Assembly (NCBI GenBank): GCA_046582565.1 | Contig: JAYGED010000065.1 | Coordinates: 1-11,254, forward strand | Direction: 5' to 3' | From: JAYGED01 sp046582565 | Lineage (GTDB): Bacteria > Pseudomonadota > Alphaproteobacteria > JAAXGF01 | DNA length: 11,254 nt | In this document: piece after piece, positions 6,658 through 11,254 of the stretch | Numbering within the stretch: position 1 is the stretch's first letter | How the letters are laid out: each line of letters starts with the position of its first letter | The notes under the pieces: generated by a model | The model's input: only the letters and a program-made list of their open reading frames with translations | Told to the model about the DNA's origin: nothing | Database searches by the model: none | Program-made: the position numbers and the translations under genes

Positions 6658-7977
6658 CTAACTCTGGCCCCGTAAAACCGCCTCTAGAGCTACGCCGAAG
6701 CGGTCGATATCGTCAGCGGTCATTGCCGTTGACATGAAGGCCGTGAGTTTCGGCGACATGATAAAGCCTGCCTCGAGTAAGGATAGGTGCAGGGCCTTGC
6801 CTCGGGCCGCTTCGTCGCCAACCGGATAGGCGCTACGGTAGTCAGTGATTGGGCGCTCGTGCAGGTGGATGGCGAACATACCGCCGACCCCGGTGACCTG
6901 ACCCTCCGTGCCCGCGGCTTGGAAAGCCTGAGCGGCAACCGCCCGAGCGTGTTCACCGAGAGCGTCGAGCGCAGCGTATGTCTCGGGCGTCAACAGTTTC
7001 ATGGTCGCCAGGCCGGCGCTCATGGTCACCGGGTTGGCGGTGAATGTACCACTCGACGGGTTGAGCGGCTTGCCCTCAGAGTGGCTGAACACTGCCATGG
7101 CGGAATCAGTGCCCGCCACCGCTCCGACGGGGAAGCCGCCACCGATAATCTTAGCGAAGGTGGTGTAGTCGGGTTTGATGCCGAACTTGGCCTGGGCGCC
7201 GTGATAATCGAGCCGCAAGGCGATGACCTCGTCAATGACGATAGAGGCACCGATATCATGTGCGACTTGTTGGATCATGGCAACAAATTCTGGGGTCATG
7301 GGGATCATGCCGAAGACCCCGGGTGCAGGGTCGATGAGGATGGCGGCGAGGCTCTCGCCGGCGTCGCGTAGGATGCGCTCGGCCACCGCAGTGTCGTTGT
7401 GAGGGAATACCACGGTATCGTCGAGAACCGCCTGGGGCGAGCCCGCCGCGAAGCGCACGGATTTCGGGTCGTTGCCCCAGTTATGGGGGGCTGAATCGAG
7501 GCTCACCTCGGCGTGGTCGTACATGCCGTGGTAAGCGCCCTCGATTTTGGCTATGCGCACCCGGCCGGTGTAGGCCCGGGCCGCCTTGAGGGCGAGCATC
7601 ACGGCCTCGGTGCCGCTGTTGCAGAAGCGCACCCTCTCGACTGAGTCGACGCGGGCGCAAAGCAGTTCGGCCAGGGCGATCTCGGCCTCGGTGGGCATGG
7701 CGAAGCAACTGCCGTTGCGGGCCGCCTGGGTGGCTGCGTCGATGACCTCGGGCCGGGCGTGGCCATGGATCAGCGAGGCGAAGTTGTTCATCATGTCGAG
7801 CCGACGGGTGCCGTCGACATCGACGATGGTGGCGCCTTCGCCTTGACCGGCATAGATCGGGTACGGATCGACCCAGGTCTGAAGGCGTGAGATGCCGCCG
7901 GGCAACACCGCCTTGGCGCGTTCATAGAGTTCGGAAGACCGCGAATTACGGTCGGGCCATGATGCGCTAGAACTCAT
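6658..7977 (-). CDS. Class III PLP-dependent aminotransferase, glutamate-1-semialdehyde aminomutase-like
   Basis: A 439-residue fold-type I PLP enzyme of aminotransferase class III. Visible features: the N-terminal AKAVLPGG (21-28), phosphate-binding NSGTEA (120-125), the cofactor-stacking AYHG (148-151), the pyridine-nitrogen IDE with Asp249, the Schiff-base Lys276 in TFAKIIGGGFPVGA, and GTFTANPVTMSAG (310-322). These are the marks of the HemL-like branch. I chose ATG 7977 because AAGGGG sits 6 bases upstream; the frame stays open to 8076 but those 33 extra residues are not family-like. The acceptor region differs from true HemL (IDEVIALR and NNFASLIHGH), and no haem gene is nearby, so I do not call it hemL. 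It is more likely an amino-acid or amine transaminase or mutase of unknown substrate. It stands alone between repeat copies 2 and 3. Confidence 0.87.
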   Translation of the reverse strand: MSSSASWPDRNSRSSELYERAKAVLPGGISRLQTWVDPYPIYAGQGEGATIVDVDGTRRLDMMNNFASLIHGHARPEVIDAATQAARNGSCFAMPTEAEIALAELLCARVDSVERVRFCNSGTEAVMLALKAARAYTGRVRIAKIEGAYHGMYDHAEVSLDSAPHNWGNDPKSVRFAAGSPQAVLDDTVVFPHNDTAVAERILRDAGESLAAILIDPAPGVFGMIPMTPEFVAMIQQVAHDIGASIVIDEVIALRLDYHGAQAKFGIKPDYTTFAKIIGGGFPVGAVAGTDSAMAVFSHSEGKPLNPSSGTFTANPVTMSAGLATMKLLTPETYAALDALGEHARAVAAQAFQAAGTEGQVTGVGGMFAIHLHERPITDYRSAYPVGDEAARGKALHLSLLEAGFIMSPKLTAFMSTAMTADDIDRFGVALEAVLRGQS

Positions 7978-8414
7978 GTGAGACCCCTTGGGAAGCAGAA
8001 ACGACGGCCTGCATAGTAGCTGATCGTCGCGTCTATTTCGATGATTGGAAGGAATCTGGCTCTGTTCACCACTCAACTCGCCATGGTCATGGACACGGTG
8101 AACGGCGATAGACTGTGCAGCTTGCGAATTGGCTCAACTCCGGACCTCAACGTCAGCCTTGAAATATATCCGCTGTGCTCCGTATAGCGGACTCTTTTTT
8201 GTACCCTATGGAATGTCCGCTAATAGCCATAAGCGGACATTCGTCGGCAGCTTGGATGCCCCTAATCGGGCCATCGGATGGCTGCGGAACCTGCGCCGCA
8301 ATCCGCCCCGACCGTTCTCGAACTTTGACTGTGGCGAGCATGAAATGGGGTTACACTGAGCGTGTTCCGGTTGCCGAATAGAGCTTACATCCTGCGAACG
8401 GCGAGGACGGTGAT
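7978..8414. other. Intergenic region with divergent starts and repeat copy 3
   Basis: A 437-bp gap between the divergent aminotransferase and small membrane protein starts. AAGGGG at 7984-7989 (minus) is the aminotransferase ribosome binding site. Positions 8169-8260 are repeat copy 3. Plus-strand frames across 8129-8359 are open but translate the repeat itself and show no family motif, so I do not call a gene. No convincing promoter was found by eye for either flanking gene. Confidence 0.5.
8169..8260. repeat. Dispersed hairpin repeat, copy 3 (H2-like plus perfect H3 and tail)
   Basis: The left hairpin is a diverged H2 equivalent, TCCGCTgtgctccgtatAGCGGA (8169-8191). H3 is perfect: arms AATGTCCGCT (8212-8221) and AGCGGACATT (8232-8241), with the same 10-base loop AATAGCCATA as copy 5. 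It continues with CGTCGGC-AG-CTTGGATGC, the tail also present in copy 1. H1 is absent. Confidence 0.85.
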
Positions 8415-8804
8415 ATGCGCGAACCGACCGCGATGGAGATCGAGACCGGTGCCGGCCGGCGAAGCCTGCTACCAAGCCTTGCGGTCATCGTGGCGCTCTT
8501 GGTTTGCAAGGGCCTGCTCTATGGAACGGCATTGCTCGCGGTTATCGGCGTTGCGGTCGATATTCCGCCCGGCCCTTGGGCTATCGCGGTAGATCTCGCT
8601 GTCGCACTTGCGGTCATTGCCTTCTGGTTCAGCCGGCAGCGACACGGCGTGATCTGGCCGACACTCCTTGCGACTTTGGGTGCCATTCTAGTGATCGGCT
8701 ACATGCACGGTCCCATACCGGTGGAGCTTGAATGGGCCGGACTCATTCTGCTTCTCATCGCTGCATTTCTCGATTGGAAAGCCGCCCGAAGGCGGATCGG
8801 GTAA
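8415..8804 (+). CDS. Small hypothetical membrane protein
   Basis: A 129-residue protein I do not recognise. The composition is strongly hydrophobic, with probable membrane spans at about 19-47 (long, perhaps two short helices), 55-73, 80-97 and 105-120, and basic residues at both ends (GRRS near 15, KAARRRIG at the C-terminus), suggesting both termini are cytoplasmic. A single cysteine (Cys31) lies in the first span. No enzymatic motif is visible; small four-helix transport or envelope proteins of the MerC kind are similar in size and layout, but the paired cysteines expected of a mercury transporter are missing. GAGG lies about 9 bases before ATG 8415. Its TAA stop (8802-8804) falls in the first bases of repeat copy 4, so the original C-terminus may have been altered. 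Confidence 0.6.
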   Translation: MREPTAMEIETGAGRRSLLPSLAVIVALLVCKGLLYGTALLAVIGVAVDIPPGPWAIAVDLAVALAVIAFWFSRQRHGVIWPTLLATLGAILVIGYMHGPIPVELEWAGLILLLIAAFLDWKAARRRIG

Positions 8805-8862
8805 GCAGACGTTTCAGCGGCATGGCTCAGACTTCCGTTCCTAGCCAATAGCGGACCTAAGG
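8802..8862. repeat. Dispersed hairpin repeat, copy 4 (degenerate)
   Basis: TAAGCAGACGTTTC resembles the right arm of H1/H2, and TTCCGTTCCTAGCCAATAGCGGAC (8833-8856) aligns with H3 (TCCGCTAATAGCCATAAGCGGAC) with several changes. The copy sits directly at the stop codon of the small membrane protein gene. Recognition rests on the order of two weak matches, so it is less certain than the other copies. Confidence 0.55.
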
Positions 8863-9003
8863 TTCATCTTGGTATTAGTCGAGCAAACCGGCTTCGTGCA
8901 AGACGGCGGCGAGACGCTCCATGAAGGGACGAGATAGATTTAGGCGCCTTCAAGCGTTGAACAGTCGCTTGACCTTCTCTGAGGTTCCTCCCATAAACGT
9001 CCC

Positions 9004-9582
9004 ATGTCAGAAATAAAATCTCCCCCCGGCTGGTTGCGCTCGATTGTTGAATACGGACCCATCGCCACCTTCTTTGTCGCCTATAACATGGCAGATTTGT
9101 TTATCGCGACGGCCTCAATTATGGTCGCTACCGCATTGGCGCTCACGCTTTCATATGCGGTGGAACGTCGTATTCCGATGATGCCGCTAATCACAGCCGG
9201 GATCGTCGGGATTTTCGGGGGTCTAACTCTCTGGCTTAACGACGAGACCTTTATCAAAATGAAGCCGACCATCATTCAAGCTATTTTCGGCTCGGTCCTG
9301 ATTGGTGGCCTGCTGGCGAACCGCCTGTTTCTGAAATCCCTGATGGGGTCTGCTTGGCACATGACAGATAAAGGTTGGCGAATTCTGACCCTGCGCTTTT
9401 CATTGTTCTTTTTTCTTTCGGCCACTTTAAACGAAGCGATCTGGCGGACACAAAGCACTGATTTCTGGGTTAACTTCAAGGTATTCGGCCTGATGGGCTT
9501 GACCTTTGTATTTATCGTTTCTCAATTCCCGTTGTTGAAGCGGTTTTCTTTGAAGGGCAGCGTCGAAACTGACGCTCACTGA
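9004..9582 (+). CDS. yciB: YciB/IspZ-family inner-membrane septation protein A
   Basis: A 192-residue polytopic inner-membrane protein of the YciB (septation protein A, formerly IspZ) family, linked in enterobacteria to cell-envelope synthesis and division. Family blocks are clear: EYGPI (16-20), RRIPMMPL (55-62), GLTLWLNDETFIKMKP (73-88), GWRILTLRF (124-132), and NEAIWRTQ followed by FWVNFKVFG (143-162). About five spans are expected; hydrophobic stretches lie at 19-35, 36-52, 62-78, 92-106, 130-146 and 160-175. The length is normal for alphaproteobacterial members. The start ATG 9004 precedes the conserved EYGPI by 15 residues as usual, although no clear ribosome binding site is seen. It seems complete and monocistronic, between repeat copies 4 and 5. 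Confidence 0.93.
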   Translation: MSEIKSPPGWLRSIVEYGPIATFFVAYNMADLFIATASIMVATALALTLSYAVERRIPMMPLITAGIVGIFGGLTLWLNDETFIKMKPTIIQAIFGSVLIGGLLANRLFLKSLMGSAWHMTDKGWRILTLRFSLFFFLSATLNEAIWRTQSTDFWVNFKVFGLMGLTFVFIVSQFPLLKRFSLKGSVETDAH

Positions 9583-9699
9583 CCTTTAAGACGTGGCAGA
9601 ACGAGAGCGCCAGAGGCCTGATACAGATTGTCGCAAGACAAAAGTTGAAATGCTGATGACCACCACCATACCAGAGATAGGCCGCAGGAGCCGCTGTAA

Positions 9700-9825
9700 C
9701 GCGTGTTGGGCGAAGCGTGGCAGCATGACGATTATGACATTGCTAATCAATGCGGCAATAGCGTCCGCACTATTGAAAAGCATTATGCGCCGAATGTCCG
9801 CTTTGGGTCAAAAGCAGACATTTAG
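9700..9825 (+). pseudogene. Probable C-terminal remnant of a tyrosine recombinase, ending inside repeat copy 5
   Basis: A short frame, open after a TAA at 9697-9699, reads EAWQHDDYDIANQ then CGNSVRTIEKHYAPN. This resembles the last box of phage-type tyrosine recombinases, where a GH/GN-x-S segment is followed by T-x-x-x-x-Y with the nucleophilic tyrosine. Only about 30 codons remain, with no upstream arginine boxes, so this is a relic at best. From codon CCG (9790) the reading enters hairpin H1 and continues NVRFGSKADI to a TAG at 9823-9825. The rest of the 9583-9790 gap shows nothing recognisable. Similarity is by eye over a short span. Confidence 0.4.
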
Positions 9826-9914
9826 CGACTACCCTCAGAATGTCCGCTTTCGGGGGTAAAGCGGACGTAAATCACCCATGGCCATGATGTCCGCTAATAG
9901 CCATAAGCGGACAT
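9791..9914. repeat. Dispersed hairpin repeat, copy 5 (best full-length copy)
   Basis: Three hairpins in series. H1: AATGTCCGCTTT (9793-9804) with AAAGCAGACATT (9811-9822), one mismatch. H2: AATGTCCGCTTT (9839-9850) with AAAGCGGACGT (9858-9868). H3: ATGTCCGCT (9887-9895) with AGCGGACAT (9906-9914), perfect with a 10-base loop. Linkers are about 16 and 18 bases. It lies between the convergent yciB side and the 3' end of the HtrA-like gene, where a bidirectional transcript-end structure would fit. Confidence 0.92.
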
Positions 9915-9961
9915 ATAGGCCGTCTCGGTAGCGGCACCCGCCCGATAGAAGGCCTGAACGG

Positions 9962-10939
9962 CTAGTGCAGGCCGGGCGATTTCAATAACGCGTTGCGATC
10001 CTCAGACTCCACCTGGACGGTCAGCTCGCCGCCGTCGCGCGAGACGGTCAGCGGGATGACAGTTCCCGCTGGCCCTTGCGCCCAGATACGGCGGAACAGC
10101 TCGACCAGGTCGGTCACCGACGTGTCCGCGACCTTCACCACGACGTCGCCAGCCCGCAGGCCAGCCCGCTCGGCTGGCGCCCCTTTGGTCAGTCCGGCTA
10201 CGACCAGGTCGCCCTCAGCTTCTGTGGCGAAGACGCCGAGCCAGGGGCGCGGCAGCTGGTCGACCCTGCCGAACTTTAGCAAGTCGTTGAGGATCGGCTC
10301 GAGCAGGTCTATGGGTACGAACATGTTGCTCTCGCCCGCCGTTCTGCCTTCGGACTGATCCCGAACCAGCAGCGAACCGACGCCCTGCAGTCGGCCGTCC
10401 GATCCAATGAGGGCTGCACCGCCCCATAACGGGTGTGCCGGCGCTGTGAAGATCGCCTCGTCGAGGACGTATTCCCAGTACCCGGCAAACTCGCGCTTGG
10501 AGACGATCTCGGCTTTCAGTGCGTGCCGGCGGCCGCCGTGTCCGGCGACGACGACTCCGTCACCGACATTTGCGTCTCGGGCGCTGCCGCGCTCCATGGT
10601 CGGCACGTCGAGCCGCCCCAGCGCCTGCGCCAGGCCGAACCCCGTTACCTGGTCGTAGCCAACCACGTGGGCCGGCGTCGCCGCGCCTTTGTTGGAGACC
10701 AGCCAGATGGTCTCCGCCTCGTTGATCAGATAGCCGATGGTCAGGACCAGGCCATCGTCGCCGATCACGACGCCGTTGCCGGTGCGCTCGGTGCCCAGGA
10801 TAGAGGCGGTAAAAGCATCGTCGGGAATCTCCGCCCGCAGCGATAGGACGGACGACAGGGTTTCGTCCAGCGCGAAGCCGACCTCCTCGGCCCTGGGCTG
10901 CATGCCCGCAGGAAATTCCCAGTCCTTTGACTCTCTCAT
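9962..10939 (-). CDS. HtrA-like trypsin-fold protein with PDZ domain, catalytic triad lost (pseudoprotease)
   Basis: A 325-residue protein with an S1C (HtrA/Deg) trypsin fold at about 45-220 and one PDZ domain at about 231-312 (PWLGV, GAPAERAGLRAGDVVVKV, TVSRDGGELTVQV). The catalytic positions are changed: where HtrA has T-N-A-His it reads T-I-G-Tyr70; the Asp of T-Asp-L-A is Gly100 (VTGFGL); and the Ser of G-N-Ser-G-G is Trp172 (PLWGGAAL). It should therefore bind peptides without cutting them, perhaps as a scaffold or chaperone. I chose ATG 10939, with GGAAGG 9 bases upstream; the frame is open to 11092 but the extra 51 residues look unconserved. No signal peptide or anchor is seen with this start, so a cytoplasmic location is likely, unusual for HtrA relatives. 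Confidence 0.8.
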   Translation of the reverse strand: MRESKDWEFPAGMQPRAEEVGFALDETLSSVLSLRAEIPDDAFTASILGTERTGNGVVIGDDGLVLTIGYLINEAETIWLVSNKGAATPAHVVGYDQVTGFGLAQALGRLDVPTMERGSARDANVGDGVVVAGHGGRRHALKAEIVSKREFAGYWEYVLDEAIFTAPAHPLWGGAALIGSDGRLQGVGSLLVRDQSEGRTAGESNMFVPIDLLEPILNDLLKFGRVDQLPRPWLGVFATEAEGDLVVAGLTKGAPAERAGLRAGDVVVKVADTSVTDLVELFRRIWAQGPAGTVIPLTVSRDGGELTVQVESEDRNALLKSPGLH

Positions 10940-11116
10940 CGGCAACCGCCTTCCGCCAGCCAGAAAGAAACGAAACCACGGAATGCCGCAGAATAGCGCA
11001 AAATGGGCCAAGCCTGGCGACCAATCAGAGAAGTCTCCCGGAGGCGCGGTGCACCAACAAGAAACGGCCCAGCCGGAACCTAACTTAGACATGAGGACTT
11101 GCTGGGCAGATCTGAC

Positions 11117-11148
11117 TGAATGTCCGCTTCGGGGCTAAAGCGGACGTA
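11117..11148. repeat. Dispersed hairpin repeat, copy 6 (H2 only)
   Basis: A single H2 hairpin, AATGTCCGCTT (11119-11129) with AAGCGGACGT (11138-11147), on a CGGGGCTA loop. H1, H3 and linkers are missing. It lies between the HtrA-like gene start and the next plus-strand gene. Confidence 0.75.
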
Positions 11149-11209
11149 CTTGGGCGCCCCCATCCACCAGTTTTATTTTTGGGGCTGACATAGATAAGGA
11201 ATTTTCCAT

Positions 11210-11254
11210 ATGAATGTCAGATGGTTAGCCAGAGACGCAAAAGCAGGCTTTCGG
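11210..11254 (+). CDS. Start of an unidentified gene, cut by the right edge
   Basis: An ATG at 11210 is preceded by AAGGA (11196-11200) with a 9-base spacer, and the frame stays open for the 15 codons available (MNVRWLARDAKAGFR). That is too little to identify a family. The upstream stretch 11150-11195 is AT-rich (TTTTATTTTTGGGG) and free of repeats, compatible with a promoter, but no clear -35/-10 pair is seen. The start call depends on the ribosome binding site alone. Confidence 0.45.
   Translation, partial: MNVRWLARDAKAGFR

Noticed and set aside
6787..7371. 194-codon plus-strand frame opposite the aminotransferase
   Set aside because: It lies wholly within the motif-rich aminotransferase gene and shows no family motif.
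8129..8359. Overlapping 60-80-codon frames across repeat copy 3
   Set aside because: They translate the repeat (for example SANSHKRTF) and its flank; open frames recur wherever the element occurs and do not indicate a gene.
9593..9859. 88-codon plus frame ending MSALGQKQTFSDYPQNVRFRG
   Set aside because: The recognisable tail is repeat copy 5 in translation, a known type of spurious prediction; the first part has no motif.
10940..11092. Longer HtrA-like start giving a possible N-terminal membrane segment
   Set aside because: The extra 51 residues are rich in Trp, Cys and Gly without signal-peptide order, and the start at 10939 has a ribosome binding site.
78..11148. Repeats as a CRISPR array
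   Set aside because: The copies are dispersed over 11 kb, differ in length, and have no regular short spacers or cas genes.

Overview
The window looks like an alphaproteobacterial chromosome segment, probably Rhodospirillales- or Rhizobiales-like. The evidence is a YciB/IspZ-family protein of alphaproteobacterial type, a ugp-type transporter with a GlpR-like repressor, moderately high G+C by eye, and repeated copies of a hairpin-rich intergenic element whose translations (for example NVRFGSKADI) I recall as spurious tails in alphaproteobacterial protein sets. The taxonomic call is inference.

Left part (about 223-6300, all on the minus strand): a six-gene operon. In transcription order it holds a GlpR/DeoR-family repressor, a UgpC/MalK-type ABC ATPase, a UgpB-like periplasmic binding protein, two MalF/MalG-type permeases (UgpA- and UgpE-like) and a cytoplasmic endonuclease/exonuclease/phosphatase (EEP) family hydrolase. 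The last three genes are joined by 4-bp start/stop overlaps. Together they look like an importer for sn-glycerol-3-phosphate or glycerophosphodiesters, with the EEP hydrolase in the place where UgpQ sits in E. coli. Two 22-bp direct repeats lie in an AT-rich stretch upstream of the repressor and are the best operator candidates. A stem-loop that pairs better in the mRNA strand than in its complement separates the binding-protein gene from the permeases.

Middle and right part (about 6600-11254): a lone class III PLP aminotransferase of the glutamate-1-semialdehyde-aminomutase type (minus), a small unknown membrane protein (plus), YciB (plus), a short probable tyrosine-recombinase C-terminal remnant (plus), an HtrA-like protein with a PDZ domain that has lost all three catalytic residues (minus), and the first 15 codons of a gene entering from the right edge (plus). 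These genes do not form an obvious pathway.

Six copies, whole or partial, of one dispersed element punctuate the window at about 78, 6456, 8169, 8802, 9791 and 11117. A full copy is about 125 bp and carries three successive hairpins sharing the arm TGTCCGCT/AGCGGACA. It lies in nearly every intergenic gap, supplies the stop codon of the small membrane gene, and extends the recombinase remnant. I found no CRISPR array, tRNA, rRNA, intact transposase or recognisable defence system. The most unusual content is the repeat family, the pseudoprotease, and the EEP hydrolase tied to the ugp-type operon.
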